A DNA stretch of 64,000 nucleotides from Uranotaenia lowii (GCF_029784155.1 NC_073692.1:332091920-332155919); one strand, 5' to 3'. Positions 10,664-22,914 are shown, numbered from the stretch's first letter. Notes: generated from the letters alone by a model not told the origin. A program made the numbers and translations.

Positions 10664-11530
10664 TATGCTCCAAAAATTAGAACGATACTTGAACCCCTTG
10701 ATGAACTAGAAAAAAAGCATTTTCGTGGGAGTAAAAAAATTGCGATTTTTCTGAAGTTAGGGTAGACTTGATCCCCTATTGAAGGAGACTTGATCTTTCA
10801 ATCAGGAAGCCCTAATCCTTGTATGAAAATCAAACAAAACCCAAGATAGAATGTTAATTGACTATTTTGGTCATGTTTGCTCTCACTTCACAATTTATGG
10901 CAGCCATAAGAAGAAAATTCTATAACTTTGTCTCAACGCTAATAACATTGCATACTTAAAGGCGCTATTTTTTATAATTAAGAGAAAATTAATTATTTTT
11001 GCTCTTTTCTTCAGACAATTGTTTGATAAATATTAGTTTTTGGATAAATATTAGTAATTTCGTAATCAGCAATCATAAGGATCAATTCAGACGAAGAATA
11101 TGCCGTTTGGAAGGGGGATCAATTGTACCCAACTCTAGGGGATCAATTGTTCCCATAATCAACATTTTAGAAAAAAAATTCTGAAAAAAGTTGAGAATTT
11201 TCGTTTGCTTTGAAAATATGGCATTATGAAGTTCATTTTACGCTCGAACGATTGATACATTGGAACAAATATTTTTTTCATTATTTTCTCATGTAAGGAA
11301 CATTTTAAAGTGATGAAAAAAGATCTTGAAGTCACATTCTGTGAAATTGTTCAAACAAAGTTCAATTACTCAAACAATTATTTTGTTTAAATTATATAAA
11401 CTACAAGCATTGTTATGTTGCTCATTTTGGCACATTTTTCTAGAACATTTGATCTTTGTTAGACATTCCAGTTTCGAGATATAGCTAAGGAATCAAGTAT
11501 CCCCAGGGATCAAGTATCCTCATTCCCCCC

Positions 11531-12282
11531 TACATGCTTGATTAGGCATAAGAAAATGCATCGAGAAAATTCTTCGCAATTATCATTCAAACCCAACTAT
11601 TCATTACACATTATAAGTTAATAGCGAAAGCTCGTACGGGATCAGCTAGTAAATAAAAAATAAAATTTGTACTCTAGTTATTTGTGCATATTCTTCCGAG
11701 CTGTTGTGAAGTTTGACAGATTTTTGGTAGGAAATTTTGTTGACAAAGGCAGATTACTTGACGAAAGAATGATCTTTCAGGTCTGCATTCAACTGTGAAA
11801 AAAACTTGTGGAAGCAGTAAATGTTATTTTCGTTACAGGTGCTTAAATATTTTCTTTTTCTCTGGGATACTAATTTCGATTTTCGTCATATCCATAATTT
11901 TATATTCCTACATATATTTAAGCGATATACAAAGCGAATAACATACTTGAGTTGTAAAAACTAGTATTTTTAATATTAGTCTCAAAAATTCGTTCATGTA
12001 GATTCATGTAGTTCCATAAAATATGAAACAAATAGAAAAAATTAATAAAATAAAAAAAACCATTATTATCTCAGGTATTCTAGGCTCATTGTAGGTTATT
12101 CAATTTTAAAGAAATCTCAACATAAGCATCTATAAGCATGTGTATTAGATCCAATATTTATCAGTTAATAGTTAAAGCAAACAATATGATATTGATACTT
12201 GGTTTCTAAATATTTCAGACCAATCTTCTGATGTGTCTTTACTGATTATTAAACTAAAGTTCAGAGATCGCACCCCAATATA
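11531..12282. other. AT-rich region upstream of the HADH-like gene
   Basis: No coding frame or repeat boundary recognised. It must hold the promoter of the dehydrogenase gene at 12283, but no convincing TATA box or initiator stands out in the AT-rich background. Confidence 0.4.
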
Positions 12283-13300
12283 ATGTCGTGCACTATTAAA
12301 AACGTTGTAGTTATTGGAGCTGGTACAATGGGATCAGGCATTGCACTGGTATGTACCCGCCACGCACAATCGCAACTAAAGTTAAGGTTTCAGTATTGTA
12401 CAAAATAGCTTTCTGTACTATACAGGTCGCAGTTGCTACAGGTCATCAGGCAGTCCTAGTAGATGTAAATCAGACTGTACTGGACAAATCTCGCCAAGGC
12501 ATCGAAAAAAATGCTACTCGATTTGGTAGGAAACTGTTCAAAGAAGATCCCGCTGCGGCTGACGTGTTCGTTGCAGAGGCATTATCCAGACTTCAGTATA
12601 GCACGCAATTGGAACAAGCTGTATCCGGCGCAGATTTGGTTATTGAGGCTATTATAGAAAAGATGACAGTCAAACAGGACCTTTTCCGGAAAATTGACAA
12701 TGTATGTTGTATAGATTTCACATTTCATTTTTGTATCAAGTAATCGAGGTACAATTTAAATAGATCGCTCCGCAACACGTGATTTTTGTCAGCAACACAT
12801 CGTCGCTTTCAATAGCAGAAATGGCAGCAGTGACTAAAAGACAAGATCGTTTCGCTGGATTACATTTTTTCAATCCCGTCCCGTTGATGAAGCTTATCGA
12901 GGTAATTAAAATCGACCAAACTTCGGAAGCAACTTACAACGCACTATTGGAATTCGGCCGAGCCTTGGGGAAAACGTGTATCACCTGTAAGGACACTCCA
13001 GGGTTCATTGTCAATCGGCTGCTGTTTACGCTGACATCCGGTGCACTTCAGATGCTGCACAATCAGGACGCTTCGATGCGAGATATCGATACAGCTATGA
13101 AATTGGGACTGGGCCATCCTATGGGCCCTTTCGAGCTTATGGATATGATTGGATTGGATGTGACACTAAGTATCATGCAAGAGAGAAACGAACGCTTTCC
13201 CGGAGATGTTTCATTGCAAACTATAAACATTTTAGAGAAGCTTGTTTCCGAAAAGAAGCTTGGTGTTAAGAGTGGTGAAGGGTTTTACAGCTATAAATGA
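12283..13300 (+). CDS. 3-hydroxyacyl-CoA dehydrogenase (HADH family)
   Basis: Exons 12283-12348, 12426-12701 and 12764-13300 encode 292 aa; both introns (77 and 62 nt) are phase 0 with GT-AG ends. The enzyme oxidises L-3-hydroxyacyl-CoA to 3-ketoacyl-CoA with NAD+, the third step of beta-oxidation. The N-terminal Rossmann fold has GAGTMGSGIA (residues 12-21) and Asp35 after the second strand. SNTSSLSI (124-131), the HFFNP loop with His148 and Glu160 twelve residues later reproduce the family's His-Glu catalytic pair. KDTPGFIVNR opens the C-terminal helical domain, and the protein ends near the GEGFYSYK motif typical of the family. The start is supported by an in-frame TAA at 12250-12252. No mitochondrial presequence is evident, unlike human HADH, so a cytosolic or peroxisomal short-chain form (or 3-hydroxybutyryl-CoA dehydrogenase) is possible. 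Confidence 0.92.
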
Positions 13301-13368
13301 ATTAATACTTATCTATAAAAATGTTCAAGTTAAATTAGTTGAGTTTCTGGTGATAGGGTATTGAGGCC

Positions 13369-13374
13369 AATAAA
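13369..13374 (+). terminator. Polyadenylation signal of the HADH-like gene
   Basis: AATAAA lies 69 nt after the stop codon at 13298-13300, a normal distance for a short 3' UTR. Confidence 0.6.
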
Positions 13375-13743
13375 TATGTGATTATTACTTCAATACTGGT
13401 ATGATGCGAAAATTCGAAATCCTGTTACTATAAAATTATCTTAAAATTTAGTTTTAAGTTTGTTTCAACTCTTATCTATCACATGTGATGTTAGCAATGA
13501 AGACCTAAGAGTTCGACAAAACATCGACCTGGGCGGTTCTTTTGCGATAAAGATAAGATTTTCAAGCAAGCGATAGGTAAATAGATATAAGCCAAAATTT
13601 CCTGGTTTTTTTTTACAAACGAGAATCAGTGTTCCGAAACACTTCACCTTGACGTACGCCTCATAAGTCGCTTTTCGGTTCTCATTGCTTCATTAATCAC
13701 TTTTGTTAAATATTATATCTGCGGAAAACTACTTTTATCAGTT

Positions 13744-15390
13744 ATGAGTCATCAATATCATCATCTTAAACTTATTCCCTACCAAAAGCTGAAAGGTCAC
13801 GTGAGTTCACTTGATGGAAAGAAGCAACCAGTACTGGGCCTAGGGATGTCGTCCATTCGAGATTATCCAGCGCTACCGGAAGGAGTACAGCCGCTGGACA
13901 ATCAGGTCGCAGGTCATACATTTCAACAAGGAACGGATGCCCTAGGTTAGTATAGAATGTTCATAACGTCAATCAGTTTCTAAATTTCCTTCTCTTTTAG
14001 GATTACTTCAGGATACGGATAATGGCACCGTGCTGAAACCGGCTGGAAAAGTCCTTTGTGGTGTTCGAGAAATTAAATTCTACGACCAATTACAGGCAGC
14101 CACGACTGAGCAAGATCTCTTGAGGCTGAAGGAGATTACTCCACAGTATCACGGTCATCATAAATTGGTAATCGATGGCAAATCGGTTGAGTTTATCAAA
14201 CTATCCGACCTTACGCACGGTATGCTGGAGCCGTGCATCATGGATGTGAAAATTGGTAGCCGTACCTGGGATCCCTTGGCGACGGAAGAAAAACGTAAAG
14301 CGGAAGAGTCCAAATACTACGCCTGCAAACATAATCTGGGACTGTGCATACCTGGATTTCAGTTTTATTCGCTTGCCAATGGACGGGTGATGCGCTATGG
14401 CAGGGATTACGGCAAAAAACTGACCGAAGCAACGGTGAAAGATGGTAAGTGTATTATGTTGCAATTTTATTGTTGTCTTCTCGTATCTAGGTCGAAACCA
14501 CACGACACGGGTTAATCTCGGGGGTTGACGCTGTGGACGCACAAAGTAAATAAAAAAACAATGAGGCTTTTGTTCTCTACGACCTACACGAGGAACATTC
14601 GGTCCTTCGAGCCGGATTCTTGCTCTTACTAAGCGGAAAGCCAAGTACCTTTTTATGGATATGAAAACAACAAACAGCTTTGTTAAAAACTCAATTCAAT
14701 GAGGAATCTTTTCTCATTTTGCTTTCCCTCGACAGCATTCCGAAAATTTTTGAACGCCGATAGTGGCCTCTGTCGTCAGTTGTTGATGCAATTTCTGTCG
14801 GACCTGTGGACTATTCAAAAGTGGGCCCGTACCCAAACCAGTTTCCGGCTGTATGCCAGTTCCGTCCTGCTAGTGTACGACGCTCGTCGTCTGAAACCGG
14901 TGCTGCAACACCAAACCAGAAGTCTTAGCAGATCCAATTCCAAACCCGCGGTCAGCAACTCCGGTAGTTCGAGCCCGGTGGTAGCTGGTTCATCTTCTCC
15001 CATTTCAAGAACGCCAACGCCCGATCTCAGCAATGTGGAGCCGCTGCAACATTACTACAAAATCCAAAGAAGTCATTCAACCATGAATAACTATGAAGAA
15101 GTAAGAGGTAAAGTATTCGTTAGAGTTTTTTTATTATAAATTTCTCGCAATTTCAGGATATGAAAGCCATGCGCGAAAGCTACGTGTTTATGCGTGATAA
15201 TCTAGTCGGATCGTATGAGAATAAAGTGTGGGCCCAAGCGAGGATGATTGACTTTGCGCATGCGTTTCCGGCCGAGGAAGCGTCCATCGACACCAATTAT
15301 CTACAGGGGATCGAGAGTTTGGTAAATATTTTTGAAGATTTTCTTAAAGATTGTGATGCAGAGAATGCATCCAAACCCGGTGTTCCCTAG
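13744..15390 (+). CDS. Inositol polyphosphate multikinase (IPMK/IPK2)
   Basis: Four exons, 13744-13945, 14001-14444, 14736-15100 and 15157-15390, encode 414 aa with GT-AG introns and consistent phases (1, 1, 0). The protein phosphorylates inositol phosphates, notably IP3 to IP5, and feeds nuclear and cytosolic inositol pyrophosphate synthesis. The signature PxxxDxKxG appears as PCIMDVKIG (145-153), and the variant with VKIGSRTWDP is nearer IPMK than IP6K or IP3 3-kinase. KP80 and REIKFY mark the ATP-binding N lobe, SSVLLVYD (257-264) the SSLL block, and MIDFAHAF (367-374) the metal-binding Asp. A Ser/Pro-rich insert of about 60 residues (roughly 275-335) separates SSLL from IDFAH. It begins 443 bp after the HADH-like stop on the same strand but is a separate transcription unit by appearance. 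Confidence 0.93.
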
Positions 15391-16162
15391 AATTAACAAA
15401 TCATAAATTATGATCTTTTGAATCGGTTTCGTACAGGTCAAAGCAATATATACAGCTTGCATTTGCGGATAATGCAAGATCCCAAATTTTCTTATGTATG
15501 CCAATCATAAGATGTTGTGTATTAAATTTTTTCGGAAGTAGTTAGACATTTATCTATAACAAATAAGATAACTGAAGTATCGTTTGGATCTTTAACGTAA
15601 GCACAAAAACAATTTGGTGATAATTTAGTAATCAGGTCACACATAAAAGCGGAATGGTCTAACCTTTTGACTAACCAACCCGTTGGGGATATAGAAACGG
15701 GATCACAGTTAAATGCTAGCTTCTGCAATTTGTGTGTAACCTTATAATCACTATTCGCTGGCAAAATTCAGGCCAAAGTACAATTATGGGCTGTTCTTCA
15801 TTTAAAGTTTGGTTAGTAATTATAAAAAATGTGTATTATCTACAACTATTTAAATAGTTAGTGCGATCTCTCTTCACTGCTCTTTTTACAACTGTTGAGA
15901 AGAAGATTGCTTCTAAAATCCAAGGCCATTGATGACAAAGATATTTTTAGTTAAAAACTACTTACGGAATACGCTTTAATAATCGATTATGACTGTACTA
16001 TTACAAGGGTTTGTATTGACGTTAGCACTATGCGAAATATATGTTTATGGTGGATATGTTCAAAATTTCTTGGTATCGCTGGAACTAAAAAGAATATCCT
16101 CACGTCGAAAATTCATACTGTACTAAGTTTGTAAAATTGGTTGTAAAGCGATTAGATTTACG
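15391..16162. other. AT-rich spacer downstream of IPMK
   Basis: No coding frame or element ends recognised. No canonical AATAAA is seen soon after the IPMK stop, so its 3' end is not placed. Confidence 0.4.
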
Positions 16163-16345
16163 TTAAAACAATGCGGATCAAATACGAGAATTCTCGTTTT
16201 TTCGCTTGTCGCGAATATGCTACTCTAGAAGTATAAACAAATGTAAGTAATAAATTTAATGAAACTTTATTCTTTAAAATTGAACACGAGACTTTCGGTA
16301 ACTCAAAGATACTAAATTTGTACATTTTGGCCAGGCGAGTTTTGA
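16163..16345 (+). repeat. TGCGGATCAAATAC repeat, copy 1
   Basis: The segment aligns with 29651-29835: both start with a TTAA-like end, then TGCGGATCAAATAC, a self-complementary GAGAATTCTC/GAGATATCTC core, and farther on ACTCAAAGAT(A/T)CTAAATTTGTA. A short, apparently complete relative is at 53941-54026 on the opposite strand. Confidence 0.65.
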
Positions 16346-16979
16346 AATACAGCATGTCTAATTTCGGCGTGTATCGACTTAGATTTCTTCGCGGTTCTTA
16401 AAGTGTTAACCTATCAACTTAAAATATGATTTATTTATTATTTATACTACCACTTGCTACATGATTTATCCGGGGCCTAGATTTTCGACGACAGGTATAA
16501 TTTCTGTGGCAGCGTAGCCTCGAGCTTCTAGGACCGTCTCTTCTTCAATATCTATCTGGATTTCAACTCAGCGCCTAAGATTCTATCAGATGTTCTTCGC
16601 CCAACTTTATATCTTTTCGCAATTCTTCGTCACCGAATTTTTCTCTTCCCGCTTTCCAATAGGCGATGGGCACGCTCGCAATCCCGGTAAACAATTTCTC
16701 CTTCGCTCCAATTTAACTCCGATTAGCTGTCATTCTTATGGAAATCTGTGTAAGAGTAAAGAGTTTGGCAGGCCCATGCCCAATCACCCCAAAAAACTCT
16801 CGCCCTGTGTCGGCCCGCGCTAGAAGCTTTTCGTTGATTGGTCGTCTTGAATTAATATAAATGATTCAAAGTTAAATATTTATTAAAAATATATAACTGT
16901 TACATTGATGTCTACTAACCGTTGCTCAAACAACCTCCACCAACACGCTAAAATACTCTCAACCACATCATAGCACCAG

Positions 16980-17496
16980 GAATTGATCAATCAGGCCGCG
17001 CATAAGCCTGTAAACAGTTGCGCCTCTCCGCAGCACGGGAATGATTCTCTCTAGTAATTCTACCCAAGCACTGCTCTAGTTTGCTCTTCCTACTGTATCT
17101 GTCAACTTCTGCGCTGGCCTATTCCGCTAGCGGATCCCAAGACTCCAACTCCTGACCACCGAGAGTAAGCCTCTTGGAACCGGCTACCCGATCTCGAATT
17201 CTAGTGGCACCTTCTGGCTCACCTGGAGCATCTCCGGTCCTCTGCGTTGCCGATCCTTCGCGCTGGTGTTCCTTTGCGCTATAAGCACTGTGAACTGTGA
17301 GGGTAGATTCTTCTGTGCTAGCTAGCACCTCTGTGTAGGTTGGCTTCTCTGTCCTGGGTGCTGGTCCACTTGTTTTCCGCAAGTAACTGCACTAGATGCC
17401 TCCACTGCGCTGGTAGCTGGCGCACTTGCTAACCACAAGTCTGAAGCTTGAGAATGTCCCTCTCGGTTTCTTATAGACGTGTCTGGGTCCATAACC
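16980..17496 (-). pseudogene. Copia-like retrotransposon leader and N-terminal coding relic
   Basis: Immediately inside the LTR at 17497 the reverse strand reads GGTTATGGACCCAG, closely resembling the internal initiator-tRNA primer site of copia elements. A Ser/Thr/Ala-rich frame beginning with MDP follows leftward and is broken by stops. The 264-nt frame at 17119-17382 is part of the same decayed segment in another phase. Protease, integrase and RT are missing. The left limit is arbitrary. Confidence 0.45.
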
Positions 17497-17622
17497 TGTT
17501 GAAAATGCGAGTTTCAGTGATGGAATTAAGTTGATTCTTTATTCGTATTCTAAGTAAGGTTCTTTACTTTACACTAGTGATTGCTAGTTCCAGCAGCGAT
17601 TGTCAATACGGGAGTTCCAACA
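17497..17622 (-). repeat. Short copia-type LTR
   Basis: On the reverse strand the 126-bp segment begins TGTTGGAAC and ends TTTTCAACA, the TG...CA ends of an LTR, contains an AATAAA, and is followed directly by the copia-like primer-binding sequence. Its position makes it the 5' LTR. No 3' LTR was found nearby. Confidence 0.6.
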
Positions 17623-18040
17623 AGATCTTATTTATCGTTCTTCAGGCTCTGTCCCGTCTGCAGGGCCGTTCAACGGTCCTACGCCGTTTGGCATAACATA
17701 GAATCCCGTTAAACTATTAGTCTGCCCGAGCAGACTTTGATGCCTAAATCGATAGCAAACAGTAATGCGCTATCAATGCTAAAATGATAGCAAAATTCAG
17801 TATCGCATTTTTACCGATGGCAAAATCAGGTTTCATTGAAGCATCAATATGTCAAAAGATGATGTTGCTAAACTGTTTTCTCTAGTTTCGCGCATATAGA
17901 TTCCAATTTCCGGCTTGTTTCGTTCTTCGAGCATTTTTATCTAACATCTATTCACTTTATTTTCCACACATTTACCATAATTTCCACGGCATTTCGTAAT
18001 AAAAGCATTTTAATCCCCTTATCTTCGGATTTTTTGAGGC
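17623..18040. other. Unclassified AT-rich stretch
   Basis: Contains AGATC directly after the LTR and a GC-richer 17640-17740 segment that looks repeat-derived (CGTTCAACGGTCCTACG). Nothing can be assigned. Confidence 0.3.
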
Positions 18041-18054
18041 TTGACTGGACTCCG

Positions 18055-18172
18055 AGTTTCTATTTGCATTTTTGACCTCGCGCAATACGAAGGTATTTGT
18101 ATCTCATTGAGGTCTCATGGTGCGCTCAACGTCCTGATTATCGGAACCAACCTTGGCGTTGAAGTTGCCTGT
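18055..18172 (-). pseudogene. RTE-type endonuclease fragment
   Basis: On the reverse strand the segment reads FNAKVGSDNQDVERTM, matching the GDFNAKxGxDN catalytic block of RTE-clade LINE endonucleases, followed by a stop. It is a fragment of some 40 codons. A similar block ([13 protein letters not shown]) occurs in the RTE element at 44-48 kb, but this copy is too diverged to be from the same insertion. Confidence 0.5.
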
Positions 18173-18200
18173 GGATATGAATATCACTCTTCGGAATTAC

Positions 18201-18234
18201 CTCCCTGTTCAGTCGACCTCCCTGTTCAGTCGAC
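18201..18234 (+). repeat. Perfect 17-bp tandem duplication
   Basis: CTCCCTGTTCAGTCGAC is repeated twice in tandem (18201-18217, 18218-18234) with no mismatches. Confidence 0.85.
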
Positions 18235-18322
18235 ACTAGAACTGTTCTTTCTCCGGCAAATCGACAGCATCGACTGGCGCATTACAATTGATTTGCTTCA
18301 AGATTTTTTATTGGTGTTCTAA

Positions 18323-19215
18323 ATCTGGTTGTTCTGTCGTTTATCAGGAAATCGTTTAATAGGAAATCAACTTATAGTTCATTACTAAAACTACTAATTA
18401 AACTATTGTTTCTGAATATCCTTCTACCATTCCTTTTATCATTATGATTGAACCAACACTTACCTTTTGGAACTATCGTAATTCCAAAACAAAGTGACAT
18501 ACCTACTGACTCTACCACAGATCAACTTATACTCTGGATTTTTTTCGATGGATGATAGATACCAATTTAATTTTGTTTCCGATACCTAACATCTTATCTC
18601 CCACGACTTTCGTTAAGCAATTTTTCGAGCGCAAATCAGCAAATTCAACAATCACTTTCAAAACAATAACCGCTTTGGAAAACAGTCAAAGCACAGTTTT
18701 CGCGACATTCAAACAGTAAAGCGCGCGCGATCTCGTGTATAAACAAAAATTATCTTTTCAACCACAAAAAGATAGTAAGTAGTTGACAAACGAATTAGAA
18801 ACACGCGTGCCACAGTTGCTCACAACTAAATCACATTCAAGCTGTGAAGAAATTGTATTTATCTACAGCCGCGCCTGTTCCTTCTTGGCGATAAGCCAAA
18901 AAGATCTCGATTTATTACGCAAACCTTCATGCTCTGTTTGTGTCGCAATTTCAAGGGTCAATGCTCAATTGTAACTACTTGTTTATGTGATGCCAGCCCA
19001 CAAAATAAAGTAAAGAAAACTATGACGATTTATTTTTGTAACATACATTTTAATACATCAATTTTATACCGGACTGAAATAATTTGGGTCTTTAACAACT
19101 CTAAAAGAGAAAATAATGCACTGATGTAACTTAAAAGCAATAGATGAATGTAACAAGTATAGACATAAAATGCTGTTTTTCACCGGTCATCGTTTTACTC
19201 TATGGTAGTCTCCGT
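18323..19215. other. AT-rich spacer
   Basis: No coding frame, element end or RNA gene recognised. It lies 3' of the carrier gene, which runs leftward. Confidence 0.4.
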
Positions 19216-19221
19216 TTTATT
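19216..19221 (-). terminator. Polyadenylation signal of the oxoglutarate carrier gene
   Basis: On the reverse strand AATAAA lies about 140 nt after the stop codon at 19364-19366; a second AATAAA occurs at 19029-19034. Confidence 0.5.
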
Positions 19222-19363
19222 GTTTTTCTTTCTCTCAGTAATTTCGCTTGATTGATATCGGTTTGTGTTTTCAATTTCACTGATAATTTTCTGTGCGCTT
19301 TTCGAGTTTGTGTCGAATGGACGGTTAACGACAACGAACGTCGGAATTCTGCTTTTCAACTGT

Positions 19364-22300
19364 TTAGAGGCCAGACTTTGGGCCTTGCCCTCCCATGAAT
19401 TGCCTGTTGTAGAAGCCGTTCAATTGTTCCAGGAGGATGAAGGTCAGCACAGTGTGTGGTCCCAATCGAGCGTAGTAAGCAGTGAAGCCCTTCCAAAGCG
19501 CGAATATGCCTTCATGTTTTACTACCTTCACTATCACATCGATGGTATTTTTGTACGGCGCTACTTCACCAGCGGCCACTTTCATGTTTTGAATTCTGCA
19601 GAACGTTCAAATGATTATTAGAAAAGTTCCAAATACGCAGTACGTTTATCGAGTCTTACCGAGTTTTGGCAATGTCCACCGGTAACGATGCAGCTGTTGT
19701 CACCAATCCAGAGAACATACTGGCAGTAAAGTGAAGACCAATACCCTCGGTGAAGTAACCACTTTCGACTAGATAACTCTTGGCTTGCGAATAGGATGCC
19801 AATTGAGCCGCGTTGACCACCATGGCCCGACCCATCGTTGGTATACATCCACGCCAGAGAGCGAAAATACCTGCAGCAACCAAATCATTATATTATTATA
19901 TTTAATCAGAGAAAGAACGCATAATCTTCGAAAGGAAACCATTTATACCTTCTTCTCTGGCAATGCGAATGAATGCATTAAAGAAATTCGTATAGTTGCG
20001 TCGCTCAGCCACTGGAAGACGGCCATCGGCAGTCATTCGGATAAGAATAAGCTCGCATGGATTGCCGACGAACGACCCGATTGCCCCGGCAATCATACCC
20101 ATGCCCATCGATTCCAGTAAGTGAGGAGCTCTGTTCGTTTTTCTGAATTCAAAATGGTGAATAACAAAGATTATGGTTAGAAATTATTCAAAAAGAAAAA
20201 AAGAGAGCTTATAGTCTTACATGCCTAGCTCAATTAATTATTTTTCTGCATTTTCTTAATATTTGAAATTAAAGTTTTAGAGGCTAAAAACATTTGAAGC
20301 TGTTTAGATGACTTTAAAAATCTCTTGATAGATTATTTAGAAGATTTTTTTTTTGGAAAATTTTGTATCCTTCTTTCCATCCAAAAAAATGCTTACGTAC
20401 CCCCAGATGAAAAATGGGTTTCGAATGACGAAAGCATTTCGTGCAATAATATTTTTCTCTCAACTCAAACGTAGGAAGGTTTTCGCAAAAATAAACATCC
20501 CACTTATGGGTCGGTTCTTAAAATATCTCTTGTCACAACTAAAATAATGATATAAGACGAGGATACTTACTGCCGATAGGTATCGTTGAGTGACGTGTAG
20601 ACGCCGAGCCGAGTAGTGGTATAGGTGGCTTGTCGCATGATGGCCGCACTGAGACCCTTGTACAGCGCGAGGGTCCCTTCCCGTTTGACGATCTTGGTAA
20701 TGGCATCGAATGTGTTGTTGTACTCCTTGGTTGCGCCACCAATGCCGGAAATCTGCATGCGTGTTTTGATTAAATCTAGCGGCTGCACCACGCATGTTGC
20801 CCCAATTCTGTGCCAAAACAGAAGAAAACAGATCTTCGATTAACCGTCATCACTCGAATAGTCATGCATTTTGTACCTATGTACTATGTTATTTTGGCAT
20901 CATGACAAGGGGTAAATACGCAATTCATTCAAACAAGCGGATTTATATCCGTTGCAGACGTGAAACCCAATTTAAGATCACATGAACTGAGCTGAGAGCT
21001 ACAGTTACGCAACGAATTTCAGTCCTTTCGTTTGCGAAAATTTTTCAAATTTCCATCAAGATAGATAAGTTTTAATGTTTTTTACGAACTTATTCTTGCA
21101 ACATGCAACAATATTTGTCCATTTATATTTTATGCTTACAATCCAGTCTGATGTCGCGTATGAGTTTGCACTAAATGTTGACAGAATTGATTAACAGTAT
21201 CAGAGTCTAATATAGCCCGCGAGACGTTAAGTTATCAAAATAAATTGTGTCAATTGGTAACTGGGATATTTTCATGTGGAGCTTTGATGGTTGTACGTCA
21301 CTAATTGGATTCAATGATATTCAATATAAGTTTAAAAAAAATATCCGCACCGATACGCGATTGACATTGACATCCTCGTAATCAGTGAACATGACGTGAA
21401 ACTCGATAAAATAATACTCGATGGATAAAAAACATAAATAAATAAATTTTTAAAAAGACAATAATTGTTTTATAAATCATCCGTTTATCAGCAAGTATGA
21501 AACGTCTTCAGGCAAGAAGTTTAACAAAATTTATTCGTGAAAGATTATAAAAACCCTTACATCATCTTAATATTTACCATGAAATACCTGCACAACGTAC
21601 AGGAACGTGCAGCGATAACGGTGGAGTACATTGGTTCATATTTCGATTTGGCGTGGAGCAGTAAACAGATAAACGCCAGTTTATAAAAGCAGTCCATATC
21701 AATCTGCGCACTCGACGATAAGGTTTATATTGCATAAATCAGAACTACACAGTTATTGACCTATTGTGATCTTTGAACCGAGATTTCGATTTGGAATAGC
21801 TTAGCCTTTTAATTGCTTCATCGAAAAATGTTTGAAATGATTTTTGTTCATGTTTGAGAAAAATTACAACCGTGATACAAATTAAGTCTCAATCACTCTG
21901 AAATTGTTCATAATAATTGTATCCCTATATGTATTATGATTGAAGTGATTGAAGTATAAGTTTTATATCACAATGAAAATGTACCTAAATCATATGGGTA
22001 TTTTGCAGGCATTTCAAATGGCTTTTAATTTTAATATTTGATGAAGCTGGTGAATAATTAATTGATTGTCCTTGACATTGAATTCAATTCAATGCCCACA
22101 TAGTTTCGAGCCATAGTTATACGCTTTACCGTAGTAGTAGTCTTATGATGACGGTCATTGATCTATATTTTCTGCTAGAGAACGTTGTTCGTCAAGAAAA
22201 AAAAGCATTGAACTTTTTTTGTCCATATGTCGAACCAACGTGCGTAGCTCCAACATTCATTACGCTGATCATAAAAATAGCGTTTCATCCCCGAAAAAAG

Positions 22301-22457
22301 TTAGGTAACACTCGGAAGTCTCAATATGCAATATGTATGCCTACATTTATCATTATACCCCCGTCAATGATCATTACCAAATTCTCACCCTAAAAACTTA
22401 CCCTGACAATCCTCCAAAGAGATATTGAATGTACGCTGGCTTCTTCTTGTCGCCCAT
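19364..22457 (-). CDS. Mitochondrial 2-oxoglutarate/malate carrier (SLC25A11-like)
   Basis: Five reverse-strand exons, 22402-22457, 20571-20807, 19949-20142, 19660-19870 and 19364-19595, join in frame to encode 309 aa. The protein exchanges 2-oxoglutarate for malate across the inner mitochondrial membrane in the malate-aspartate shuttle. It has the three-repeat, six-helix mitochondrial-carrier plan with signature starts PLDLIKTR (28-35), PCELILIR and PVDIAKTR. RQATYTTTRLGVYT, IRMTADGRLP and LWRGCIPTMGRA are typical of the oxoglutarate carrier rather than other SLC25 members, and length matches the human protein (314 aa). The first intron is 1594 bp; the others are 76-428 bp. Repeat 2 has PCEL where vertebrates have PAEV. 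It lies head-to-head with NAF1, a hAT-type insertion separating them. Confidence 0.95.
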
Positions 22458-22906
22458 ACTTTTGATTTGATGCAACTAATGCAGAACAATCACAAATACA
22501 ATTTGGAAATCCGGTTTCACCAAAAATATTGAAGTTGAAGATTTGATTAATTGAAAACTAGCAGACGTAAATAAACAAGGTCAATTTAACCGCAGAGTGC
22601 CTTGGAAGATTATCCGTGAGTGAAACTGCTTAATTTGCTATAGGGATGCCGGAAACTAATCACACTGATAAATAAAGGAAATATTTGATTTGATGGATCC
22701 AAATACTTAGGCCGTAAACATTTCCGAGGGCGCAACCGAAAGGAAGTGAAGTGAACAAAGTACTGAATAATCTAGAGACTCTCGTCGTCACCTGCTAGCA
22801 GTGACTACTGTGGCGGATGGCAATGGTCAAACCAGCCACAGCCAGGCATGCATCACATCATCAGTTTTCTCATTCATTCTCCACCGCACCGCACACATGA
22901 GCGTGG

Positions 22907-22914
22907 TATATAAG
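22907..22914. promoter_or_regulatory. Candidate TATA box between the divergent carrier and NAF1 genes
   Basis: TATATAAG in a locally GC-richer stretch (22780-22960). It lies 450 bp upstream of the carrier start on one side and, discounting the hAT insertion, about 0.9 kb upstream of NAF1 on the other. The motif is near-symmetric, so direction is uncertain. Confidence 0.3.

Larger units (their letters stand above)
7875..11530. mobile_element. GGGGAGAGTGGGGA TIR element, copy 1 (split by a nested element)
   Basis: The left end GGGGAGAGTGGGGATACTTG (7875-) is mirrored at the right end (about 11505-11530), where the complement reads GGGG...ATACTTGATCCC. TA dinucleotides flank both ends (7873-7874 and 11531-11532), consistent with TA target duplication. 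The interior is non-coding and AT-rich, with internal echoes such as GGGGATCAATTGT. A second copy at 29905-31214 aligns along the whole length except that copy 1 carries a 2.7-kb insertion at 7989-10663. Without the insert it is about 980 bp. Confidence 0.85.

Noticed and set aside
14201..14644. 147-codon antisense frame in IPMK exon 2
   Set aside because: It mirrors a conserved kinase exon and crosses its splice donor; a shadow of the real gene.
16380..16980. Remaining copia pol between 16.4 and 17.0 kb
   Set aside because: Reverse-strand frames there show no protease, integrase or RT motif, so extending the copia relic is not supported.
18041..18322. 93-codon forward frame
   Set aside because: It contains the antisense of an RTE endonuclease block and a 17-bp tandem duplication; no sign of its own function.
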